NCBI GenBank assembly: GCA_025355005.1
Contig: JANXLV010000035.1
Span: 1-64,000, forward strand
From: Myxococcales bacterium
Lineage (GTDB): Bacteria > Myxococcota_A > Polyangia > Polyangiales > Polyangiaceae
Direction: 5' to 3'
Length of the DNA: 64,000 nucleotides
The position numbers and the translations under genes are program-made. Shown in pieces: positions 39,283 to 49,770 of this stretch. The number at the start of each line of letters is the position of its first letter. The stretch's first letter is position 1. The notes beneath the pieces were generated by a model that was not told the DNA's origin, searched no databases, and saw only the letters and a program-made list of their open reading frames with translations.

Positions 39283-42200
39283 TTGAGAAAGCCGATGGTC
39301 TTTGCGGTGGCCCTCTCCTGCGCCATTGTCCCCGCGCTCACGCACGCCCAGCAGCCGACCACGGCGCGCTGGGTGGCCGAGACGCCCGACGCCATGATCG
39401 ACTCCGCGACGAGGCGAGCGACTGCGCCGTCGGCGAGCATCGACGAGGGGCTCGCATCGATCGCCGAGATCGCACGTCTGGACACGCGGGCCACGTTCGG
39501 CCAGGCACGCAAAGCGCTCGCGGAGATCGCCGCGAAATCGCCTGCGCTCGCGTCGGAGGCCGCGCTGATGGGTCGCGCGCTCTCACCGGACGAAGGCGAT
39601 CCGGCGGGCATCGCTGCGGACATCAACCTCGGCGTGGTGACGAAGCTCGTCGTCATCGGTCCGTTCCGTGACACCGGCGGCGGGCTCGATCGCAAGGACG
39701 GACCGGAGACCACCGGTGCGTTCTCGGACATGAAGGCGTCGTACGCGTGGGGCACCGTGGACGTGCGCCCGCGCGCCGTGCCGGAGGCAGCACCGCAGGC
39801 GAGCGGGCTCCCGCTGGACCTCTTCATCGCGCCGCGCCGCGAGAGCTGCACGCTGGTGGCCACCAAGCTCACGCTCGCGAAGGACACGACGTTCGTGCTG
39901 TCGCTCGCATCGAGCGGGCAGGTCGCGCTCTCGTTCGACGGCGCGCAGGTCGCGAAGGGTGAAGAGGTGCTCAAGTCAGGCCTCTTCGAGCGCCTTGCCA
40001 CCAAGATCACCGCGAAGAAGGGCGATCACCTCGCCGTTGCGAAGATCTGCTCGGGCGCGCTCGAGGACGACGGTCGCGTGCGCCTCCGCATCACCGACCC
40101 CACATCGGGCGGACCCGCCGCGGATGTCCGCACCAGCACAGAGCTCATCGACGCTTCTGGACTCCAGGCGGGCCCTGCCGCGAAGGCGACGTTCAAGGCG
40201 GAGGCCATCGCAACGCCGCTCGCTCGCGCGCTCGCCGCGAAGGACCACCCGCTCGCGATCGCAGTGCTGCGCACGCTCGGTGGCGCGGACGATCTCCGAA
40301 GCCCCCGCGCGCCCGGCCTCCTCGACAAGGTCGCGCAGGATGCGGCCGTCACACCGGACGCGCTCGCGATGACAGGCTGGATCACTCCCTCCGGCGCGAA
40401 CCGCAGCGGGTGGCTCGATCGCGCGCGCACGCTCGGCCTCGCGAAGGGCGACGCTGCCGCGGCCACATTCGCGCTCCGTCGTCTCGTCGCGGAACGCACG
40501 CAGGGCGGCATGGGCGACTGGGCGCGCGCGTCGTGGATGGCGGGCCGTGGCACGGCCAAGGATTTCGAGGCCACGCTGCTCGACGCCCTCACCGACGAAG
40601 CCATTGGCGGCGACGTACCGCGCATCACCGCGCGCACGAAGCTCTTCGCGACGTTCGCGCAGGCGAAGGACAAGGCGCCCACGGCGCTGCTGTTCGAGCT
40701 CGCGCGCCTCACCCGCGCCGACGACGCCACCGCGTTCGCAGAGGTGGGCGCAGAGCTCGCGCGCCGCGGCTACGGCGGACTGGACAGCGTCACCGCGCAG
40801 AGGAGCAAGGGGCGCGCCGCCGTGCTCGCCGCCGCGAAGCACGCGTTCGATGTCGTCGCCTTCGCCGATCAGGACGAGGCCCTCGCGGTCGTGGATGCGG
40901 TCGCCGAGGCAGGCGATCACGAGGCCGCCGCCGCGCTCGCCACGGTGCTGGTGTCGTACGCTCCGAACAGCGACGGCGCATGGTCTCGCTTCGCCGACGA
41001 GACGGCCTCTTCGTCCGCGGGACCCGGGTCGCCCTTGGTGCTCCGCGCCCTCATGCGCGCGCGCTCGCTGGCCCCCGGCGAGGCCCGCTACCGCGCTCTC
41101 ACCAAGATGCGAAGCGAGGAGACGCAGTCGCGCTCCGACTTCCACGCGGACGAGAAGAACCTCGCAGAGAGCGCGGTGATCCTGGCGCGAAGGCAGGGCG
41201 TCCCACAGGGCGTCACGCAGGTCGCCGATCGCGAGCTCCACTGGCTGCGCGCCGTCACGCTTCACCCGGATGGTCGAATCTCGCAGCTGCTCCACTACGC
41301 GCGCGAGATCGTGATTCCCCCGCGAACGGAGAGCGAGCTCTACGAGGACCTCCCGATGGAGGGCGCTCTTGCCGAGATCTTGCGCGCACGCGTGCACCGC
41401 AAATCGGGCGGCGTCGCGACCCCGACCGAGGAGCACAACGAGGGCACGCGTCCGCGCATCCGCTGGCCGGAGCTGTTCGCGGGCGACACCGTGGAGGTCG
41501 CCATCCGCGTGTGGACTGGTACCGCCGTCGGCGGCCGCGGCGACGCGCCGTTCTTCTTCCTCGACTATGCAGGCGCGCCCGCAACGCACCCACTCCTCTA
41601 CAACGAGGTCGTCGTCGACACGCCGAAGGACAAGCCGCTCTATGTGGACGTGATCCACGCGCAGCCCGAAGGCATGACGGTCACCCGCGGCGAGGAGAAC
41701 GGCCGGGTCACCCAGCGCTACGTCTGGCAGAAGCCCGTGGCGGTGCCCGAGGAGCCGCTGTCGCCCGCGCTCTCCGAAATCGTCCCCGTGATCGTCGGTA
41801 GCACCTACAAATCCTGGGCCGACTTCCGCAAGTGGTACGCAGACGCAGTGAAGGGCTTCACGGAGCCGGACGAGCAAGTGAAGCGCATGGCCGCGGAGCT
41901 CACGAAGGGCAAGAAGACACGCGACGAGAAGCTGTCGGCGCTCTTCAACTTCGTGGCGGACGACATCCGCTACGTGAACTACGTGAGCGGTGAATGGTGG
42001 CTACCAAACCGCCCGCAACAGCTCCTCGCGCGCCGCGAAGGCGACTGCGACGACAAAGCACTCCTCCTCATCACGCTCCTCCGCGCCGTCGGAATCGAGG
42101 CCGAAGAGGTGATGGTGCAGACGCGCCTCACGGCGATGCCGTCGATCGTGCTCGCGAAGAACGTGGCCGTGCCGATGTTCGATCACGGCATCGCGTTCCT

Positions 42201-43002
42201 TCCAGGCCCGAACGGCGGGATGTACCTGGACGCCACCAGTCCGGAGTCGCGGCTTGGACCGCTGCCTTCGATGGATGGCCATGCGGTCGCGCTGAGGATG
42301 AACGCCGCCGACGAGATCGTGGAGCTGCCGGGCAGCAGGCCGGAGGATCACGGCTCCGACGTGAAGTGGGCGATCAAGCTCTCTGCCGCGGGCGACGCCG
42401 ACCTCGAGGGCGACGAGCGCCACACCGGCGACGGCGCATTCTATCTGCGCACCTACCTGACGCAGGCGGACGCGCGCGTGCAGTACGTCGAGAACAACCT
42501 GCTCGGCCTGTGGTTCCCCACCGTGGAGCTCGACAAGAAGGTCGACTTCGAGCCGAACCTCGCGGGCGGCGCCGCGCGCGTTCGCTACAAGGCCCGCTCG
42601 CAAGGCTACGCACGCAAGGAGAAGGACGAGCTCGTGGTCACGCTCTCGCCGAGCCAGACGCTGTCTTCGCAGCTCGCGCCGTTGCTGAAGCGGACGTTGC
42701 CCGTGGAGCTGCCGCCGTACCTCGCGCCCAGCCATCAAGACAAGACGCTCTCCATCTCTGCGCCCGCCGGCTACAAGGTCGGTTCGTTGCCGGATGGAGG
42801 CATTGTCGATGGCGGAGACCTCGGCCGCGCGAGCCTCACCGTCACGGCGGACGGGAAGGGGAAGGTGTCGGTGAAGCGCAGCGTCGTGTTCGGCGTGCAC
42901 CGCATCCCCACGGACAGATACCCGGCGTTCCGGAAGTTCGTCACTGACGTCGACGCCCTCATGCACAAGACGGTGCGGTTCGTACCGGAGAACGAGAAAT
43001 GA
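39283..43002 (+). CDS. Giant periplasmic DUF3857/transglutaminase-like protein
   Basis: The product has 1239 residues from a TTG at 39283, chosen because GGAAGAGGAG ends 6 nt before it. This start also places Arg-Lys ahead of the signal core (MVFAVALSCAIVPALTHAQ). The first 800 residues are Ala-rich helical repeats. A DUF3857 domain (LRAVTLHPDGRISQLLHYAREIVIPP) follows, then a transglutaminase-like core: FVADDIRYVNY, RREGDCDDKALLL (Cys922), FDHGIAF (His968), MYLDATSP (Asp983). The full triad suggests a working cysteine enzyme on the periplasmic side; the substrate is unknown. Its stop overlaps the next gene by ATGA. Confidence 0.82.
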   Translation: MRKPMVFAVALSCAIVPALTHAQQPTTARWVAETPDAMIDSATRRATAPSASIDEGLASIAEIARLDTRATFGQARKALAEIAAKSPALASEAALMGRALSPDEGDPAGIAADINLGVVTKLVVIGPFRDTGGGLDRKDGPETTGAFSDMKASYAWGTVDVRPRAVPEAAPQASGLPLDLFIAPRRESCTLVATKLTLAKDTTFVLSLASSGQVALSFDGAQVAKGEEVLKSGLFERLATKITAKKGDHLAVAKICSGALEDDGRVRLRITDPTSGGPAADVRTSTELIDASGLQAGPAAKATFKAEAIATPLARALAAKDHPLAIAVLRTLGGADDLRSPRAPGLLDKVAQDAAVTPDALAMTGWITPSGANRSGWLDRARTLGLAKGDAAAATFALRRLVAERTQGGMGDWARASWMAGRGTAKDFEATLLDALTDEAIGGDVPRITARTKLFATFAQAKDKAPTALLFELARLTRADDATAFAEVGAELARRGYGGLDSVTAQRSKGRAAVLAAAKHAFDVVAFADQDEALAVVDAVAEAGDHEAAAALATVLVSYAPNSDGAWSRFADETASSSAGPGSPLVLRALMRARSLAPGEARYRALTKMRSEETQSRSDFHADEKNLAESAVILARRQGVPQGVTQVADRELHWLRAVTLHPDGRISQLLHYAREIVIPPRTESELYEDLPMEGALAEILRARVHRKSGGVATPTEEHNEGTRPRIRWPELFAGDTVEVAIRVWTGTAVGGRGDAPFFFLDYAGAPATHPLLYNEVVVDTPKDKPLYVDVIHAQPEGMTVTRGEENGRVTQRYVWQKPVAVPEEPLSPALSEIVPVIVGSTYKSWADFRKWYADAVKGFTEPDEQVKRMAAELTKGKKTRDEKLSALFNFVADDIRYVNYVSGEWWLPNRPQQLLARREGDCDDKALLLITLLRAVGIEAEEVMVQTRLTAMPSIVLAKNVAVPMFDHGIAFLPGPNGGMYLDATSPESRLGPLPSMDGHAVALRMNAADEIVELPGSRPEDHGSDVKWAIKLSAAGDADLEGDERHTGDGAFYLRTYLTQADARVQYVENNLLGLWFPTVELDKKVDFEPNLAGGAARVRYKARSQGYARKEKDELVVTLSPSQTLSSQLAPLLKRTLPVELPPYLAPSHQDKTLSISAPAGYKVGSLPDGGIVDGGDLGRASLTVTADGKGKVSVKRSVVFGVHRIPTDRYPAFRKFVTDVDALMHKTVRFVPENEK

Positions 43003-46000
43003 AGAAGCTCTCACTCTGCCTCGGCGCAGTCATCCTCGCCGCGTGCGGCGGTCCTCCTGGCGCGGTCGCTCCGAAGGCCACCGGCAATGCCACCGCGCAG
43101 AACGCGGCGCTCGTGTCCGCCATGGAGCTCGAGGTGCACGGCGATCAAGAGGCGGCCGCGCGCGCCTATGTGGACGTGCTCGTGGCCTCGTCGTCCTCAT
43201 CGGATGCGCTCGCTGTGGCGCGCGCTGTCGCCGCGTCGGACGCGCTCGTTTCGCGGTCACCCATTCCCGGCATCCATGGTGCGCTCGTGGATCGCACGGC
43301 GACCCAACCTCGCGCGACGCTCGAGTCCGCGTACGCGGGCGCCGCCGGGCCGTTCGGCAAGGGAATCATCGCACGCACGCTCACGCGGATCGCGGAGAAC
43401 GCGGGTGATCCTGCCGCCGCGGAGACGTGGCGTGCGCGCAGTGGCTGCGTCCGCAGCGCTGCCATGTTCGGCCCGGTGTCGTGGTCCAGCGTGCTCGCCA
43501 CGGGCGAGGCGGACCCCCTCGCGGAGCCCGGCACCTCCATGCCCACAGAGGCGCGGTCGGAGGCCGCCATGCTCCGCGTCGTAAAACGTGTAGATTACAC
43601 GGATCGCGGCTGCTTCATCGACGCGGCCGCCGTGTCCGACGAGGGCGGCGTGCGCGAGATCCTCGTGGACGTGGACGTGCCGCGCGCCGGCACTGTCGGC
43701 GTCGTGCTGCACTCGCTGTCCAACGCGGTCCTCCGGGCGCAGGGCCGCATGATCGTCACGCGAGGCTACGACGAGGGCGGGGAGCTCGTGAGCACCTACG
43801 GCTCCTTCAGCGCCACGGCGGGGACCGTGAGGCTCGCGGTGCGCGTCGGGCTCGAGTCCCGCGGGCAAGGCGTGGAGGTCGACGTGTTCGGCGCGGACGG
43901 CGCTCCGCTCCCGACGCACGCGCCGGTTCCTGGCAGCGTTGCCACATCGAAGGTATCGGACGAGGCAGAGATCGCCGCCGCACTCAGCACCCCCGCGGAC
44001 ACGCTCGTCGCGTCTGCGTTCGCGCTGGCGAGCGGTCGTGGCCGTCGCGTCGAGCGCCTGCTCACCGAGAAGCCGCTCAAGGGCAAGGAGGCGCCGCTCG
44101 CGAACGTGCTGCTCGCGCGCGCCCTCACGTCCGCGACCGATCTGCCGCCAGTAGAGCGCGCGGAGCGTCAGCGCGCGGTCGTGGAGGCGGTGCTCACGCA
44201 ATGGCCGGACGCGTGGGAGCAGATCGCACTGCACGCAGCTCTCGCCGCGCAGCGAAAGGGCGCGGGGGAGGCCAAGCTCGAGGCTCTCGCGGATCTCGAC
44301 GCGCACAAGGGCAAGGCAACGCCGTCCGGCGCGCCGCTGCTCGCGCTCTTCGAGGCCATGCTCGCGGCCGAGGCGCGCATCTACGACCGCACGAACGTGG
44401 CGCTCACTCGCGCGCAGGCGCCGCTCGGCAAGACGGGCATCTTCGCGGAGGCCACCGCCCGGGTCGTGCCGCGCACGCCGCGTGAGTCAATCGATGTATT
44501 CTGCAACAGTCCGTACAAGGCCGATTACGCCTGCTACCACACGCTGACAGCGAACGCGGAATGGGACCGCGCGCGGGCGGAGCTCGCACGTTTGCGCGCG
44601 CTTCTCGGTGCTCCGAAGGGGCTCATGGGTGCAGAGGCCACGCTGGCGATCGGCCGTGGAGATCGCGAGCTCGCGAAGCGAATCTCGAAGGACGCGCTTC
44701 CGGGCGAGCGCACCATTGCGCTCTCGCTGCTCGCGGGAGACGCGGGCGGCTCGCCGCTCGACCTTGCGCGCACCGCGCCGGACTCTCCGCGCGCGCTGCT
44801 CTGGGCGGAGTCCTGGACGAACGCGAGCCCGCTTGCGGCATTCGCGGGCCGCGCGGAGGCTGCGTTCGCGAAGTCGAAGACGGACAAGGGCGGTGATGCC
44901 GCCACGACCATCCTTGATCGCGAGGAGCGCTACGAGCTCACCGACGCAGGCGTCCTCCACTACGTGGTCTTCGACGTGCGCAAGGTGTCGGGGACTGCGG
45001 ACGTGGAGTCCAATGCGCAGGCGGGCGCCCCGGCGCTCTTCGGTCGGGACGCGTCGCGCGTCCTTCGCCGTCGCATCCTCAAGAAGGATGGGCGCGTGCT
45101 CACGCCCGAGCAGACGCCGCACGCGCAGCAGCAGCACGCCGATCTCGCGCAGCTCGAGACGGGCGACGCGGTGGAGGCGATCTACGAGGGCATCGCGCTC
45201 CCGGGAGACAACGGCGCGATCGCGTTCGACTCGCCGGATTTGCTGCCCGCACGCACCGCGGTGCGGTCGGCCACGGTCACCGTGACGCTCCCCAAGAGCC
45301 TCCGCGATCGTCTGATCGCTCACCCCATGCTCGGCGCCGTGAAGGAGACGGCGTCCGGCGCGAACGTGGAGCTCAGGTACGCGCTCACGGATGCGCCGGT
45401 GCGTCGCCTTGAGGACGGGGTACCGCGGATGGATCGCTCCGTTGGCGTCGTGTTCTCGTCCGCGTCGTGGGGCGGCCTCGCGCGCGCAATCGGTGAGACC
45501 GAGCGTTCCCTCGAGGGCGCCTCCACGGAGCTCGCCGCACTGGCGGCGCTGCTCGCCGCGGACAAGACGGATCGCGAGAAGATCGATCACGTGGTGACCC
45601 TCACCGGACAGCGCCTGAAGCAAGGGCTGCCGGGCGCGTTCGCGGACTTCGAGGGGCAGCGCCCGTCGGGTGGACAAAGCGTGCAGCTGCGCACGTTCCT
45701 GGCGTCCCACGAGGGGAGCCGCACCTTCATGGCGAAGAAGGTGCTCGCTGCGGTGAACGTTCCGTCGGAGATCGTGGTCGCGGAGAGCGAGCCATTCTCC
45801 GCGAACCCGCAGATGGTGCCGCATGTGGGCCGGTTCTCGCATCCGCTGCTCCTCGTTCATTCGCAGGCGGCTCCGGCCGCGCCGGGCACATCCCCCGCGG
45901 GCGGCGAGAAGCGCGACGACGTCTGGCTCGACCTGGACGTTCCTGGCCCGCCGCTTCCAGCGGGTCGCGTCTCGCCCGAGCTCCGCGGCAAGAGCGCGCT

Positions 46001-46754
46001 CTTCGCCGATGGGCAGGTGAAGGCGCTTCCGGCGCAGCTCGGCGAGAGCGAGCCCGACGAGATCGATCTGCGGCTCGTTCTGGACAAGAACGGCGACGCC
46101 AAGGGCGACCTCACCATTCTCCTTCGCGGGCGGACCGCGCAGGACATCGCCGAGGCCTTCGAGCTGGTCGTGGGTGACGAGCGTGAACGCGTTCTTCGCG
46201 GCGTGGTGCTCGGCTGGGTCCCGTACGCGAGCGTGGACACCGTGAGCCTCTCCTCGAGCGAGGGCAGCTCGCAGGTCGCCGTGCGCGCGAGCCTCACCGT
46301 TCCCGGCTACGCGCAGGCCGAGGGACGCACGTCGCGGCCCGACAAGACCGGCGACAAGGCGGAAGATCGCGGGCACGTGCTGCCCGGGCTCGACCCCGTG
46401 CACTACGTCTACCCGCGGCCATACACCACGACGCTCAGCTCCACCTACGCCACGCAGGCAGGGCGGAAGAGCGCGTTTGCGATCAACCGCGCGTTGCTCG
46501 TCCATGTTCATCGCCGCGTGGAGCTACCCGACGGCGCGAAGACCATTCGCGTACCGGGTCCGTTCGACGCGAAGCGACCCAACCTGAAGGCTTCACGCGC
46601 CGTCACCGTGCAGAAGTCCGTCATCGAGGAGGACTTCAAGCTGAGCGTGCCATCCGGCACCGTCAGCGCGGCCGACTACGCGGACTTCGTCACCCAGCTC
46701 CACAACGCCGACGACGCGTTCCTCACGAGCATCCGTGTGAAGCTGACGAAGTGA
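42999..46754 (+). CDS. DUF3857 lipoprotein paralogue with inactive transglutaminase core
   Basis: The product has 1251 residues. A lipobox (VILAAC, Cys16) anchors it. The layout mirrors the upstream protein: Ala-rich helical N-terminal 600 residues, DUF3857 (ILDREERYELTDAGVLHYVV), then a transglutaminase-like region. Where the neighbour has REGDCDDK, this protein reads HEGSRTFM, with Arg908 in the Cys place. The His (GRFSHPLLLV) and Asp (VWLDLDVP) positions are kept. It therefore looks like a non-catalytic partner or binding subunit. Translational coupling to the active paralogue (ATGA at 42999) supports joint function. Two 13-bp palindromes (43588, 44494) lie inside. Confidence 0.8.
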   Translation: MKKLSLCLGAVILAACGGPPGAVAPKATGNATAQNAALVSAMELEVHGDQEAAARAYVDVLVASSSSSDALAVARAVAASDALVSRSPIPGIHGALVDRTATQPRATLESAYAGAAGPFGKGIIARTLTRIAENAGDPAAAETWRARSGCVRSAAMFGPVSWSSVLATGEADPLAEPGTSMPTEARSEAAMLRVVKRVDYTDRGCFIDAAAVSDEGGVREILVDVDVPRAGTVGVVLHSLSNAVLRAQGRMIVTRGYDEGGELVSTYGSFSATAGTVRLAVRVGLESRGQGVEVDVFGADGAPLPTHAPVPGSVATSKVSDEAEIAAALSTPADTLVASAFALASGRGRRVERLLTEKPLKGKEAPLANVLLARALTSATDLPPVERAERQRAVVEAVLTQWPDAWEQIALHAALAAQRKGAGEAKLEALADLDAHKGKATPSGAPLLALFEAMLAAEARIYDRTNVALTRAQAPLGKTGIFAEATARVVPRTPRESIDVFCNSPYKADYACYHTLTANAEWDRARAELARLRALLGAPKGLMGAEATLAIGRGDRELAKRISKDALPGERTIALSLLAGDAGGSPLDLARTAPDSPRALLWAESWTNASPLAAFAGRAEAAFAKSKTDKGGDAATTILDREERYELTDAGVLHYVVFDVRKVSGTADVESNAQAGAPALFGRDASRVLRRRILKKDGRVLTPEQTPHAQQQHADLAQLETGDAVEAIYEGIALPGDNGAIAFDSPDLLPARTAVRSATVTVTLPKSLRDRLIAHPMLGAVKETASGANVELRYALTDAPVRRLEDGVPRMDRSVGVVFSSASWGGLARAIGETERSLEGASTELAALAALLAADKTDREKIDHVVTLTGQRLKQGLPGAFADFEGQRPSGGQSVQLRTFLASHEGSRTFMAKKVLAAVNVPSEIVVAESEPFSANPQMVPHVGRFSHPLLLVHSQAAPAAPGTSPAGGEKRDDVWLDLDVPGPPLPAGRVSPELRGKSALFADGQVKALPAQLGESEPDEIDLRLVLDKNGDAKGDLTILLRGRTAQDIAEAFELVVGDERERVLRGVVLGWVPYASVDTVSLSSSEGSSQVAVRASLTVPGYAQAEGRTSRPDKTGDKAEDRGHVLPGLDPVHYVYPRPYTTTLSSTYATQAGRKSAFAINRALLVHVHRRVELPDGAKTIRVPGPFDAKRPNLKASRAVTVQKSVIEEDFKLSVPSGTVSAADYADFVTQLHNADDAFLTSIRVKLTK
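43588..43600. repeat. 13-bp palindrome copy 7: GTGTAGATTACAC
   Basis: Perfect arms around GAT, in the DUF3857 lipoprotein gene, flanked by AAAAC. Confidence 0.7.
44494..44506. repeat. 13-bp palindrome copy 8: ATGTATTCTGCAA
   Basis: TGTA-TTC-TGCA core, 906 bp from copy 7 in the same gene. Confidence 0.6.
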
Positions 46755-46775
46755 GCGCGGCGGAAGCTCGCTTGC

Positions 46776-48290
46776 TCACTTCACCTTCAGGGTGAGCTCC
46801 ACCTGACCAAGCGCGTCCCGCACGAGCTTCGTCAGGCGCGCCTCCGACTCGGGCGGCGTCGTGCTCACGCGACGGACCTGCTCGGAGACCTGCAAGAGCA
46901 GCCCCCGCAGATCTGCGATCTGCTCTTCCACCTGGGCCAGCCGCGCCATCACGCGCGCCTCGGACTCCCGAACGATCTTCGACATTGCCTCTGCCTCCGC
47001 CGTCTCCTCGCGCAGATCTTCGACCCTCACCTTGGGCGGCGTGACCGTGGCCTTGTCGCCGTCCTTCCGCTGGACCATGCGGATGTCCGAGCCCTCCTTC
47101 GGGGGGTCGACCAGGCCTGTCGGCTGAAGGGTGGGCTGTAGTGCCGGCTGCGCAAGCGCTGCAGAGTTGAGCCCCGCAGCGTGACCGCCGACGAGCGGCA
47201 GGCCGATCGCCTCTTCGGGCACCGCCTCTCTCGAACCGCCTGGGCTCAGCGGCGTGAGCAACGGGCGGTCGTGCCGCTCTGCGCGCGGTGCGGGCGTGAA
47301 ATTGGGCGTGCTGTCGGTATGAGGAAGTGTCAGCAGTGCAGCGGGCATCAGCCGTTGCGTCGCGTGCTCCGCCGGTCCCGTCCCCTTCCTTGCGCTGCTC
47401 GCGGCAGCGGTGTCGCCACCCTTCTCGATCACACGTGGCTGGGAGATCGGGTCGACGCGCGGTTCGGATCTTGGCTCGGATCTCGGCTTCGAAGGCGACG
47501 GGTCGGACCCGCGCTTCTCTGGGCGGGGTGAGTCGTGGCTGCGATGAGAGCTGGACGCCGCGAACTCCTCGGCCGCGACGGGTCCAGGCGTGTGCTTCAC
47601 CCGCCGTGGAAGTAGACCACACGCGCCGAACGCCTCTGGCAGCGCCGTCGACTCGATGCGCGAGATCTCCGGGGCGCTGAGCGGCTCTCCACCACCGGTG
47701 CGTGTCACGTCGCTGAGCGTCCGGACCGCCCGACGCGTGATGTCGAGGAGCGTCGCCCCGACACCTGCCGCTCCCTTTGCCACCGCCTCCACGATCGGGA
47801 AGCCACCCATGCCGAGGCGGGCGCGCAGATCGTCGCCATGCATCGCGTGCGGAAGATCGCGCTTGTTCAGCTGGATGACGAGGGGCACGCGATCACGGGA
47901 GAGCCCGAGCGCTTGAAGGTGCTCTGACAGCTCCGCCCATGCGGTGCGGTTCTCGCCTAGCTTGTCCGGCCCCGAGTCGAGGATGAACACGATGCCGTCG
48001 GCATCTCGCAGCAGACGCCGCTTGGTGCTGTCCTGCGTCGGCTTGCCAGGCACGGCATACACCTGCAGTCGAACGTCGTACGCGGCGCCGTGACCCGCGC
48101 GAATCGGCGTCCAGTCGAACATGAGGGTACGGTCGCCGTCGTGGTCCAGGGAGATGAGCTCCGTGGGACGAGCCTCCGTCGAAGTCCGCGCGCGCAGACT
48201 CTCCAGGTTCGTGGTCTTGCCCACGCCAGCTGCGCCGAAGTAAACAATCTTCAGCGAGACGATGCGGGCTGAGTCGCTGACCTTACCCAT
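46776..48290 (-). CDS. MglA-like Ras GTPase with long disordered and coiled-coil tail
   Basis: The product has 504 residues. The first 190 form a small GTPase: P-loop YFGAAGVGKTTNLESL (about 18-33), a switch region LMFDWTPI, VYAVPGKPTQDSTKRRLLRD, and the base-recognition NKRD. This is the MglA/SofG-type bacterial Ras group. The middle 230 residues are Pro/Arg/Ser-rich and probably disordered. The C-terminus (about 435-504) is a coiled coil (SEARVMARLAQVEEQIADLRGLL is its core). MglA itself lacks such a tail; SofG has extensions. It may control polarity or motility machinery. No MglB-like gene is adjacent. Divergent from sucCD. Confidence 0.82.
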   Translation of the reverse strand: MGKVSDSARIVSLKIVYFGAAGVGKTTNLESLRARTSTEARPTELISLDHDGDRTLMFDWTPIRAGHGAAYDVRLQVYAVPGKPTQDSTKRRLLRDADGIVFILDSGPDKLGENRTAWAELSEHLQALGLSRDRVPLVIQLNKRDLPHAMHGDDLRARLGMGGFPIVEAVAKGAAGVGATLLDITRRAVRTLSDVTRTGGGEPLSAPEISRIESTALPEAFGACGLLPRRVKHTPGPVAAEEFAASSSHRSHDSPRPEKRGSDPSPSKPRSEPRSEPRVDPISQPRVIEKGGDTAAASSARKGTGPAEHATQRLMPAALLTLPHTDSTPNFTPAPRAERHDRPLLTPLSPGGSREAVPEEAIGLPLVGGHAAGLNSAALAQPALQPTLQPTGLVDPPKEGSDIRMVQRKDGDKATVTPPKVRVEDLREETAEAEAMSKIVRESEARVMARLAQVEEQIADLRGLLLQVSEQVRRVSTTPPESEARLTKLVRDALGQVELTLKVK

Positions 48291-48397
48291 AAATGTTGAT
48301 GACCACCGTTCCCCCGAGGAGTGTGACGCCCAAGAAGTCCCCGAGGTAACGATGCGAGTTCCGTGACAAGGGAGGGATCACTGGGCTGACCACATAT

Positions 48398-48416
48398 TTT
48401 GGCTCAAAAAGCCAAA
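48398..48416. promoter_or_regulatory. Inverted repeat TTTGGCT-N5-AGCCAAA
   Basis: Perfect 7-bp arms (48398-48404, 48410-48416) lie in the divergent control region between the GTPase gene and sucC. AT-rich centre. It could be an operator or part of a promoter; no T-run follows. Confidence 0.45.
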
Positions 48417-48433
48417 CGGTCCAGGCCGAGCTT

Positions 48434-48469
48434 GTTCGGACAGTCGAACGCCTGTTCGGCCAATCGAAC
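48434..48469. promoter_or_regulatory. Tandem operators GTTCG-N6-CGAAC
   Basis: GTTCGGACAGTCGAAC (48434-48449) and GTTCGGCCAATCGAAC (48454-48469) are two perfect interrupted palindromes, exactly 20 bp apart, two turns of the helix. They stand 93-128 bp before sucC. Such phasing suits cooperative binding of a dimeric regulator. The binding protein is unknown. The arms resemble but do not match known LexA boxes, which have other spacing or order. Confidence 0.6.
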
Positions 48470-48561
48470 AACTTCTCGGACACCGCTGTTTCTAGGCCCC
48501 GCCGGGCCGGTGCCCATGTGGTAGCGTGCGCCGTTTCGAACATGCGCTGGAGGCGAGAGAA

Positions 48562-49766
<1,205 letters not shown>

Positions 49767-49770
<4 letters not shown>

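Noticed and set aside
48434..48469. Reading the tandem operators as LexA boxes
   Set aside because: Known LexA boxes have other spacing or orientation (CGAAC-N4-GTTCG, GTTC-N7-GTTC), and sucC is not an SOS gene.
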